Below, one piece after another: positions 1 to 7,106 of a DNA stretch of 10,005 nucleotides. The position numbers and the translations under genes are program-made. Under the pieces are notes generated by a model. That model did not search any database, was not told the DNA's origin, and worked only from the letters and a program-made list of their open reading frames with translations. Source of the stretch: CAVWCW01 sp965365625 (GTDB taxonomy: Bacteria > Pseudomonadota > Gammaproteobacteria > Chromatiales > Chromatiaceae); the NCBI GenBank assembly GCA_965365625.1, contig CBDUCL010000101.1, positions 1 to 10,005 on the forward strand, given 5' to 3'. Numbering within the stretch: position 1 is the stretch's first letter; each line of letters begins with the position of its first letter.

Positions 1-138
1 GTATCAGTTTGGACCGGAGTATAAGTAGCATAAACGCCCTTTCCCCAAGTTCCTCGAATACCCTCCGGTCGTCAGGCAGCCGTCAACCCGCCTGCGAGGC
101 GATATCGGCCGGAATCCCAGCCTCCCGAGCCGGGAAAG

Positions 139-199
139 AACGGACAGAGGAACGGACAGGAACGGACAGGAGGAACGGACAGGGTCAAGGAACGGACAG
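139..199. repeat. Cluster of five AACGGACAG microrepeats
   Basis: Five exact copies of AACGGACAG start at 139, 151, 161, 174 and 191. They are separated by 3, 1, 4 and 8 bases of mostly G/A-rich filler, so the period is irregular (12, 10, 13 and 17). Most copies are preceded by GG, giving GGAACGGACAG. The irregular short spacing rules out a CRISPR array and differs from a simple slipped tandem repeat. Clusters of short GGACAG-like motifs are often seen beside IS200-like or REP-associated tyrosine transposase genes. That link is inference here, because no such transposase is visible in the window. Confidence 0.8.
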
Positions 200-248
200 C
201 GTCAGGTCTAGAATCGAAGCCCGAGGCAATGCGCCCCCCAGACTTGGG

Positions 249-446
249 TCACTGCAATCCAGGGAAAACGCGAGGGTCTTTATTCGCCTGTTTCTTCGCG
301 ACAGCTCCACTCCAGTGTCCGCAAACAGCATTCTGCAGCCGCTCATCCAGCAAAATCGGGCGATGTTCCACTCCTCCTAAGTAGCTGATCTTCTCTATTT
401 GGTCGGGGGGAGTGGCTACTTTGGTCACTGGTATTGCCGTGGGCAT
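249..446 (-). CDS. Doubtful 65-residue hypothetical protein
   Basis: A minus-strand frame of 65 codons starts with ATG at 446. A good Shine-Dalgarno sequence, AGGA, lies six bases upstream, within CAGGAAATCAG. This is the only reason to list it. I do not recognise the product: it has no signal peptide, membrane segment or known motif, and only a short RPILLDERL stretch stands out. A promoter-like pair lies upstream on the same strand (TTGTAG at 638-643 and TTATAT at 615-620, 17 bases apart), but both hexamers match the consensus poorly. It could be a remnant of a longer gene, a small unknown protein or chance. An overlapping plus-strand frame has no supporting features. Confidence 0.2.
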   Translation of the reverse strand: MPTAIPVTKVATPPDQIEKISYLGGVEHRPILLDERLQNAVCGHWSGAVAKKQANKDPRVFPGLQ

Positions 447-590
447 CTGATTTCCTGATTATTCGCGCTGCTCCAAGTCGGCGATAGCTAGTCGGTTTCC
501 GGTTTGTCCACTATCAAGGGCGGATTTCTGCCCAACTCGGTAGGCTGAAGCGTTCTTTTCTGGCGCGGGTGCGCTGTAAGTGCTCCATGC

Positions 591-638
591 GGTCTAATTG
601 TCGGATATAAGTCCATATAAATCAGTGTCGGGTTAGAC
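591..638. repeat. A+T-rich element with inverted and direct repeats
   Basis: The outer arms GTCTAA (592-597) and TTAGAC (633-638) are complementary. TGTCGG occurs as a direct repeat just inside them, and the centre carries two ATATAA copies (605-610 and 615-620) separated by GTCC. The nested arrangement resembles a protein-binding or recombination site, but it matches no site class that I know. It lies in the lowest-G+C part of the window. Confidence 0.35.
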
Positions 639-729
639 TACAAAAGCGGATTGTGTACTTACCGGTTTAGATTTCCTTATCTTTTTGCTTGGTCACTGTC
701 ATCGGCGGAGTTGCAGCACAGCGTTGCAC

Positions 730-1815
730 TCAGAACAGTTCCTGCTCCATCTCCCGGTAGACGAAGTTCAGGTTAGGGCGGTGGTTGAGCCCGTACATAC
801 GCACCTGCTTCCAGTCGTCAAAGTCGCCTTCGTCCACTGCCCGCTGGATGCCGACGTCGTTTTCCACTGCCGCGCCCATCTCGTCGCGCAGACGCTGCAT
901 GTAGTCGCGAGTGCTTGTGACCATGGGGAAATCCGGCGTCTGCGCGCTGCCGTGGCCAGGTACCATCAGCCGGGCATCGCCGAAGTTCTCTAGCAACCAT
1001 TCCTGGCCCTCGATGGCGGCCTGCGAGTGGCCGTCCTCCATAAAGGTGACCCGACCGTTGAAGGCGAGGTCGGAGATCCAGACGACTCCGTCCTCGACCT
1101 GGTGCACCACCAGGTCGCCGTAGGAGTGGTGCGGGCCGGCGTTGTAGACGTCGAAGGTCTTGCCGCCGATAGCAAATCTACGCTTGGAGAAACGTTCGCC
1201 GCTGATCATCACGTCCGGCAACACCGGCTCGAAGTCCGCCATGTCTTCGGGGATGAAGGTCTTGCGGTAAGCGACCGAGTGCTCGATGCGTCCGGAGTCG
1301 ATATAGCGCTTGGTGCCCTCGTGACCGATGATGGTCACACCGCCCAGGCGTTTGAAGGCGATGGCCCCATAGGCGTGGTCCGGGTGGTTGTGGGTGACGA
1401 TCAGGTATCGGATCGGCTGATCGGTGACCTGGGCAATGGTCGCGATCAGGCGCCGGCCGAGCTTGGGGGTGCCCAAGGCGTCGATTACCACGACTCCTTC
1501 CGGGGTCACTACGAAGCCGGCGTTGCCGTTCCAGCCCCGATTGTGCTCGTCCACCTCGGCGATATTGCCATATAAGAAATAGGTGTCCTCGGCGATCTTG
1601 TAGTAGTGGAGCGGGGAGTCCGGGGCGTCGCGGGCACCCAATACAAGATTCGGCACGTCTTCGGTATCCACCGCAGTGGCCGGATAGTGGGTGAAGTCGG
1701 GATCGGTGCCGAAGGCATGCTCTACTTCCTGGCGGGTGAATGTCTCCTCGGCTTGAAGGGGGGGCAGCGCAAGGGCGAGCAGCAGGGACAGACAAGAAAG
1801 GGGACTTGGGTTCAT
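730..1815 (-). CDS. Exported MBL-fold zinc metallohydrolase (SoxH/quinoprotein-relay-like)
   Basis: This 361-residue protein has the metallo-beta-lactamase fold. The zinc site looks complete: HNHPDH at residues 142-147, a third-motif histidine in GPHHSYGD (about residue 230), the bridging aspartate in SDLAF (about 249), and the last histidine in VPGHG (288). Residues 1-22 are a hydrophobic signal peptide ending in LQA before EE, so the enzyme probably acts in the periplasm. The n-region lacks Lys or Arg, which is unusual. The layout around the zinc site resembles SoxH and quinoprotein-relay zinc metallohydrolases. This subfamily call is inference and the substrate is unknown. I chose ATG at 1815 over GTG six bases upstream, because that GTG overlaps the GAGGTG ribosome binding site. 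The gene follows the cytochrome b gene after 111 bases and may be co-transcribed with it and nadB. Confidence 0.85.
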   Translation of the reverse strand: MNPSPLSCLSLLLALALPPLQAEETFTRQEVEHAFGTDPDFTHYPATAVDTEDVPNLVLGARDAPDSPLHYYKIAEDTYFLYGNIAEVDEHNRGWNGNAGFVVTPEGVVVIDALGTPKLGRRLIATIAQVTDQPIRYLIVTHNHPDHAYGAIAFKRLGGVTIIGHEGTKRYIDSGRIEHSVAYRKTFIPEDMADFEPVLPDVMISGERFSKRRFAIGGKTFDVYNAGPHHSYGDLVVHQVEDGVVWISDLAFNGRVTFMEDGHSQAAIEGQEWLLENFGDARLMVPGHGSAQTPDFPMVTSTRDYMQRLRDEMGAAVENDVGIQRAVDEGDFDDWKQVRMYGLNHRPNLNFVYREMEQELF

Positions 1816-1844
1816 GGGCACCTCGCGGGCATAGGACTCGCCGA

Positions 1845-1864
1845 CCGGCGCGGGGTCGCGCCGG
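1845..1864 (-). other. Strong G+C hairpin ahead of the MBL gene
   Basis: CCGGCGCG (1845-1852) and CGCGCCGG (1857-1864) form a perfect 8-bp stem with a 4-base loop. It lies about 30 bases upstream of the hydrolase start codon in the minus-strand transcript. No T-tract follows on that strand, so it is not a standard intrinsic terminator. It could stabilise or process the mRNA, or weaken read-through from the cytochrome gene. Confidence 0.5.
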
Positions 1865-1926
1865 GCTAAGCCACTCCAAGAAAAATAGCACAGGTCGTCG
1901 TTGCCCGCGGGGACTGGCGCCTGACC

Positions 1927-2598
1927 TCAGTCCCCGTCTCGGTCGCTCAGTTGGCGCCTTAGCTGCTCCAGTGGCACCACCTGGGGGGCGCCGAATTCGG
2001 GCTTGAGGTCTTCGATCAGGAAGATCCGATAGCCGCTAATCATGGCGGAGTTGTCGGCGCCGCTGCCCTTGGCGTCGTGGCTGAACACCGCTGCCAGGTG
2101 CAGCAGGGTAAAGCCGAGGACGATCATGCTGACGAGCTGGTGCAGCCCGTACAGGCTCAGCCCTGCAAACAGGCCGATCCCCTTCAGCAGCAGTACGCCG
2201 CTGAGGGCCTGCAGCAGAAGAAACAGGAACAGCAGCAGGTAGATTGGCCCCCAAAGGGGGTTGTGGGCATACCAGCGTGGCAGGGGAGCTCGCCCCAGGG
2301 AAAGATAGAAGCGCAGCATCTCCCCGGCCTGGGCCAGGCGGTGACGGTCGGTCTCGCAATCGGCCAGCAGGTCGCTGCCGCGGCCGAAGAAAAGCAGGTA
2401 CAGGCGCACGGCCAGCGCCAGGATCAGCACCGCGCCGGCGATATAATGATAGTCCCGAGCCGATTCGGCGATCACCGGGTTCAGCCCTGCCGACCAGCCG
2501 GTGGCCAACAACGCGAGCACGGACAGCGCCATCAGCCAGTGGGCGATGCGCAAGGGTCGGCTCCAAACCAGAATGCGCTGAATCTTGGGGGCCGCCAT
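1927..2598 (-). CDS. Cytochrome b561 / Ni,Fe-hydrogenase b-type cytochrome family protein
   Basis: This is a 223-residue inner-membrane protein with four predicted helices at about 17-36, 50-72, 114-138 and 150-173. Candidate heme-ligand histidines are H20 (RIAHW), H51 (YHYIAG), H153 (LHQL) and H167 (LLHLAA). The AHNPL segment before helix 3 and the C-terminal NSAMISGYR are characteristic of the HupC/HyaC-like branch, which passes electrons between a membrane or periplasmic partner and quinone. No hydrogenase or obvious periplasmic electron donor is present here, so the partner is unknown. I chose ATG at 2598 because GAGGAAAG lies just upstream. An in-frame ATG at 2640 would overlap the end of nadB and adds 14 polar residues unlike the family. 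The gene starts 23 bases after the nadB stop, which suggests one transcript. Confidence 0.88.
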   Translation of the reverse strand: MAAPKIQRILVWSRPLRIAHWLMALSVLALLATGWSAGLNPVIAESARDYHYIAGAVLILALAVRLYLLFFGRGSDLLADCETDRHRLAQAGEMLRFYLSLGRAPLPRWYAHNPLWGPIYLLLFLFLLLQALSGVLLLKGIGLFAGLSLYGLHQLVSMIVLGFTLLHLAAVFSHDAKGSGADNSAMISGYRIFLIEDLKPEFGAPQVVPLEQLRRQLSDRDGD

Positions 2599-2621
2599 GC
2601 TCGCTTTCCTCAGATCTTCGT

Positions 2622-4238
<1,617 letters not shown>

Positions 4239-4352
4239 GTTGTCGAACCGGTTGCTTTACCGTCATACTACCGGCTCTTTTGCGCGGCAGTTTCACCGAA
4301 GCTTAACCGAATTCAGCGGCGCCGAGAAAGGGTGTAATGGGGTCGGGGGCGC

Positions 4353-4379
4353 GAACTAATCGGGCCGCGAACGGTCAAT
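4353..4379 (+). promoter_or_regulatory. Candidate sigma-E-type promoter for rpoE
   Basis: GAACTA (4353-4358) and TCAAT (4375-4379) are separated by 16 bases. The sigma-E/AlgU consensus is GAACTT, about 16 bases, then TCTGA or TCAAA-like. The -35 box matches five of six positions and the -10 box is close. The predicted start, near 4385, would give a leader of about 45 bases to the ATG at 4432. Autoregulation of rpoE is well known in this group. A separate housekeeping -10-like hexamer, TGTAAT at 4333-4338, has no convincing -35 partner. Confidence 0.5.
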
Positions 4380-4431
4380 CGAGACGTAGCACATGGATTG
4401 GCTCGCCTCGGATACGGAGGAAAGGGCCCGG

Positions 4432-5010
4432 ATGGGCGAGCGAAAAGCAGATCGGGAGCTGGTTGCGCGGGTACAACAGGGGGACAAAAAGGCATTCGAT
4501 CTTCTCGTCCTCAAGTATCAGCATAAGGTGGCAAATTTGGTAATGCGCTATATCAAGGACCCCGGAGACACCCTGGACGTCACTCAGGAGGCCTTTATAA
4601 AGGCGTATCGGGCGCTGCCCAACTTTCGCGGCGACAGCGCCTTTTATACCTGGTTGTACCGGATCGCCATCAATACTGCCAAGAATTACCTGGTGGCCCA
4701 GGGCCGGCGTCCGCCAGGCACCGATGTGGACGCCGAAGCCGCGGAGCAATTGGATGCCGGGACCGCCCTTAAAGAGCATGCGACCCCGGAGCGCGAACTG
4801 CTTTCTGACGAAATCGCCCGCACCGTCCAGGCAGCGATCGACGAACTGCCCGAGGATCTGCGCACCGCAATCATCTTGCGCGAGCTCGAAGGGCTGAGCT
4901 ACGAGGAAATTGCCAAGACCATGTCCTGTCCGATCGGCACCGTACGCTCGCGGATTTTCCGGGCGCGGGATGCGATCGAAAAGAAACTACAACCGCTGCT
5001 CGAAGGCTGA
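4432..5010 (+). CDS. rpoE: RNA polymerase sigma factor RpoE (AlgU-type)
   Basis: This ECF sigma factor directs RNA polymerase to envelope-stress promoters. The 192 residues match RpoE (191 in E. coli) and AlgU (193). Region 2 spans about 24-92, with FDLLVLKYQHKV, the DVTQEAFIKAYRAL segment and FYTWLYRIAINTAKN. Region 4 spans about 132-186, with ELPEDLRTAIILRELEGLSY and the helix-turn-helix CPIGTVRSRIFRARD. I chose ATG at 4432, where the protein begins MGERKADRELV as in its relatives. GGAGG lies 11 bases upstream. An in-frame ATG at 4393 would add 13 residues not expected in the family, and it lies only about 8 bases after the predicted transcript start. The gene heads the rse operon, 18 bases before rseA. 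Confidence 0.97.
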   Translation: MGERKADRELVARVQQGDKKAFDLLVLKYQHKVANLVMRYIKDPGDTLDVTQEAFIKAYRALPNFRGDSAFYTWLYRIAINTAKNYLVAQGRRPPGTDVDAEAAEQLDAGTALKEHATPERELLSDEIARTVQAAIDELPEDLRTAIILRELEGLSYEEIAKTMSCPIGTVRSRIFRARDAIEKKLQPLLEG

Positions 5011-5028
5011 ACTGGAATCGCTTGAAGC

Positions 5029-5580
5029 ATGAACGAACAGACACGCATCAAAATCTCGGCCCTGATCGACGACGAACTGGACGCCGATGAGTTCGCCCGT
5101 CTCGGTCCGGAAATCGCCGGCTCCGGGGGCTTACGCGAGTTGTACGGCCGTTATCAGCTAATTGGCGACGCCCTGCGCGGCGAGAAGGTGGATCCGCGGT
5201 ACATGCAAGTTGCGGATGGGGTGCGCGCCCGATTGGCCGACGAACCGACGGTGCTGGCACCGCGCCGAAGGAGTTGGGCCGGACCCTGGCTCAAGCCGGT
5301 GGCTGGCGCCGCAGTTGCCGCTTCGGTGCTGGCTGCGGCCGTTTTGTTGCTGCCCCCGGTGGTGGGTCCCCAGCTGCCCCAGCAGGTTGCCGCGTTTAAG
5401 CACTCGGCTGGCGGGGGAGGCTATGCGGGCGGCGGGGGCACCCGCTGGGACCTCGGAAAACCGGCGGTGCAGTCCAAACTCAACGGCTACTTGGTCAACC
5501 ACCGAAACCGAGCGCCGTCGGCGAACATGCAGGGCATGATCCCGTATGCCTCGTTCGTCGCCTACGATCAGGAACGCTGA
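5029..5580 (+). CDS. rseA: Anti-sigma-E factor RseA (MucA-type)
   Basis: RseA holds RpoE inactive at the inner membrane until stress triggers its stepwise proteolysis by DegS/AlgW- and RseP-type proteases. The 183-residue protein has the cytoplasmic sigma-binding domain at the N-terminus (ISALIDDELD at 9-18, then LYGRYQLIGDALRGE at 38-52). One membrane helix lies at about 88-109 (LKPVAGAAVAASVLAAAVLL). The periplasmic tail ends in the conserved LNGYLVNHRNR and MIPYASFVAYD. That tail binds RseB in relatives. A glycine-rich stretch at 127-137 lies between membrane and tail and is the likely protease-accessible linker, which is an inference. The ribosome binding site is weak, so translation may depend partly on coupling with rpoE. 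Sequence and place are closer to Pseudomonas MucA than to E. coli RseA. Confidence 0.95.
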   Translation: MNEQTRIKISALIDDELDADEFARLGPEIAGSGGLRELYGRYQLIGDALRGEKVDPRYMQVADGVRARLADEPTVLAPRRRSWAGPWLKPVAGAAVAASVLAAAVLLLPPVVGPQLPQQVAAFKHSAGGGGYAGGGGTRWDLGKPAVQSKLNGYLVNHRNRAPSANMQGMIPYASFVAYDQER

Positions 5581-5583
5581 CGT

Positions 5584-6546
5584 ATGCTCGGGCGAACCGG
5601 GATACTCGGATTGTTGTTTGTCGCCAGCGGCCTCGCGGCCGAAAGCGCCGTTGCCGACGAGCAGGCCGAGGTAAAAGCCCTGTTGGCGCGGATGGCCGAG
5701 GCGGTACGGGTGCTCGATTACCAGGGCACCTTCGTATACCTGCAAAACAATCAGCTCGAGGCCTTGCAGATCGAGCACCGGCGCGGTGAGCACGGCGCCC
5801 AGGAGCGTCTCTTCTCTCTCAATGGCAGCCCGCGAGAGGTGGTTCGCGACGGCGCTACCGTTACCTGTATCCTGCCGGACCGAGATTCGGTGCTGGTGGA
5901 TAAGCCGGTGGCGCAAGGCAGTTTCCCCGCTTTGTTGGGGATCGGGCTCGACGAGCTGGCGGAGAACTATCGCTTCGAGCGGTTGGGCCAGGACCGGGTG
6001 GCCGGGCGCGCCGCCTGGGTGGTAGGCATTGTTCCGCGTGACAACTTGCGTTATGGCTACCGTCTGTACCTGGACCGGGACAGCGGGTTGCCTCTGAAGT
6101 CGGATCTAATGGACGAGGCCGGCAACCCGGTCGAGCAAAGCATGTTCACCAGCCTGCAGGTGGAGCCGGATTCCCTGGGCCGCTTGGCGGGACTTTACAC
6201 GGCGTCGTCGGCGCCCGAGCCGGCGCCGCCCGCCGCTGCCCAGTTGGGCTGGGCCTTTTCCATGCTGCCCAAAGGGTTCGAGCTGGACCTGCACGAACTG
6301 AAGCCGAGTGCCCGCGGCACCGATCAGGTGGAGCACTTTCTGCTGTCCGACGGGTTGGCCTCGTTGTCGGTGTTCGTGGAGCGCGGCGGCGCTGACGAGG
6401 CCCTGCAAGGAGGGGCCCGGATGGGGGCCGTGAGCGCCTGGGGCGGCCAGGTTGCGGGTCATCAGGTCACCGTGGTCGGCGATGTGCCGTTGGACACGGT
6501 GCGTCAGGTATTGCAAGGGCTGCGGCCCAATCGGAACCAGCCTTGA
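5584..6546 (+). CDS. rseB: Sigma-E regulatory protein RseB (MucB-type)
   Basis: RseB is a periplasmic protein that binds the tail of RseA and protects it from proteolysis. Mislocalised lipopolysaccharide or lipoproteins release it. The 320-residue product starts with a signal peptide (residues 1-24, likely cut after AVA before DEQ). The N-terminal lipoprotein-like domain (about 26-200) contains the hallmark DYQGTFVY at 45-52. A proline/alanine-rich linker (about 206-220) leads to the C-terminal MucB/RseB domain (about 221-315), with EHFLLSDGLASLSVFVE and GAVSAWGGQVAGHQVTVVGD. The ATG lies three bases after the rseA stop, so the two genes are probably translationally coupled. Length and motifs are intact. 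Confidence 0.95.
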   Translation: MLGRTGILGLLFVASGLAAESAVADEQAEVKALLARMAEAVRVLDYQGTFVYLQNNQLEALQIEHRRGEHGAQERLFSLNGSPREVVRDGATVTCILPDRDSVLVDKPVAQGSFPALLGIGLDELAENYRFERLGQDRVAGRAAWVVGIVPRDNLRYGYRLYLDRDSGLPLKSDLMDEAGNPVEQSMFTSLQVEPDSLGRLAGLYTASSAPEPAPPAAAQLGWAFSMLPKGFELDLHELKPSARGTDQVEHFLLSDGLASLSVFVERGGADEALQGGARMGAVSAWGGQVAGHQVTVVGDVPLDTVRQVLQGLRPNRNQP

Positions 6547-7028
6547 TCGAAGAGCCGGCCCGGGTGTTGAGCTGCGACCGTGGCGAAGCCCTGGTGCAGA
6601 CCGAGCTGCGCACAGCTTGCGGCGGTTGCAGCGCCAGGGGCGGCTGCGGCACCTCCCTGTTGGCCCAGGTTTTCGGCCATAAACCGGCGCGATTGCGGGT
6701 AGCAAACCCGATCGCCGCCGAGCCTGGCGATCGCGTCATCGTCGGTCTCTCCGAGCGCGGCCTGCTTCGCGCCTCGATGTTGCTCTACGTTTTGCCCCTG
6801 ATGGGGCTGCTGCTGGGGGCCCTGGGCGGCGAGCTGTTGGTACAGCGATTGGGTCTGGGCGGCGGTGAGGCGGTGAGCATCCTGGCCGGTCTGCTGGGGT
6901 TGGCCGCGGGCTTGGGTTTGGCCCGAAACTTTTCCCGCTCGGGGCGGACCAATGAGTTGACCCGAGCGGTGATCCTGCGTCGAGCCTCTGAACCGGGACC
7001 GTCGGTAGCGCTGCCGCAACGCCGCTGA
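6543..7028 (+). CDS. rseC: SoxR-reducing system / sigma-E regulator RseC (MucC-type)
   Basis: RseC family proteins sit in the inner membrane. They are linked to RpoE control and, in E. coli, to reduction of SoxR together with the Rsx complex. The 161 residues show the typical N-terminal IEEPARVLS, then a cysteine cluster CGGCSARGGCG (C26, C29, C35) that could bind metal or an Fe-S centre. Two membrane helices follow at about 77-101 and 109-127, then a basic tail. The start is TTG at 6543, which overlaps the rseB stop by four bases (TTGA). GGAA lies six bases upstream and the family usually begins M-I-E-E. No rsx genes are in the window, so the redox role is inferred from family only. Confidence 0.92.
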   Translation: MIEEPARVLSCDRGEALVQTELRTACGGCSARGGCGTSLLAQVFGHKPARLRVANPIAAEPGDRVIVGLSERGLLRASMLLYVLPLMGLLLGALGGELLVQRLGLGGGEAVSILAGLLGLAAGLGLARNFSRSGRTNELTRAVILRRASEPGPSVALPQRR

Positions 7029-7030
7029 GT

Positions 7031-7046
7031 CGGGCCGGTCGGCCCG
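7031..7046 (+). other. Hairpin between rseC and degP
   Basis: CGGGCC (7031-7036) and GGCCCG (7041-7046) form a 6-bp all-G/C stem with loop GGTC, two bases after the rseC stop. No T-tract follows, so it is not a normal intrinsic terminator. It could protect the upstream mRNA end after processing or lower read-through into degP. I found no convincing promoter in the remaining 60 bases before degP. Confidence 0.4.
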
Positions 7047-7106
7047 CGACCAGCTTCAACAGCCCCGAATTACTTGCCTGTAACGAGAAACAATTGAGGA
7101 GTTGCG

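Larger units (their letters stand above)
1..729. other. Gene-poor, A+T-richer left flank
   Basis: No reading frame here has recognisable protein motifs. Base composition differs from the genes to the right: 601-660 is about 38% G+C by hand count, whereas 3301-3360 inside nadB is about 68%. The stretch holds a microrepeat cluster (139-199), three copies of GGTCACTG (247-254, 423-430, 691-698), an A+T-rich repeat structure (591-638), an 8-bp inverted repeat (GACCGGAG at 12-19 and CTCCGGTC at 63-70), and one small minus-strand frame listed separately. No tRNA, rRNA or clear terminator was seen. It could be decayed accessory DNA or an ordinary long intergenic region. The sequence alone does not decide. 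Confidence 0.6.

Noticed and set aside
139..199. CRISPR array
   Set aside because: The repeats are only 9 bases, with 1-8 base spacers and irregular periods, and no cas genes are nearby.
9..380. 123-codon plus-strand frame at the left edge
   Set aside because: It starts at TTG, has Ser/Arg-rich low-complexity content and reads straight through the microrepeats. Nothing suggests a protein.
591..638. Possible integron attC site
   Set aside because: GTTAGAC at 632-638 fits the R' core, but the other end is GTCTAAT, not the required ...AAC. The inner repeats are direct, not complementary, and at under 50 bases the element is too short for a typical attC.
1027..1575. 182-codon plus-strand frame opposite the MBL hydrolase
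   Set aside because: The opposite strand encodes a complete zinc-site protein with a signal peptide. This frame shows no motif.
1793..1806. AAGGGGACTT near the hydrolase start as a transposase-associated GGGGACA motif
   Set aside because: It is a single copy within the signal-peptide coding sequence, so chance is the best explanation.
4393..4431. Upstream ATG for rpoE at 4393
   Set aside because: It would add 13 residues unlike the family and lies almost at the predicted transcription start. The ATG at 4432 gives the family N-terminus and length.
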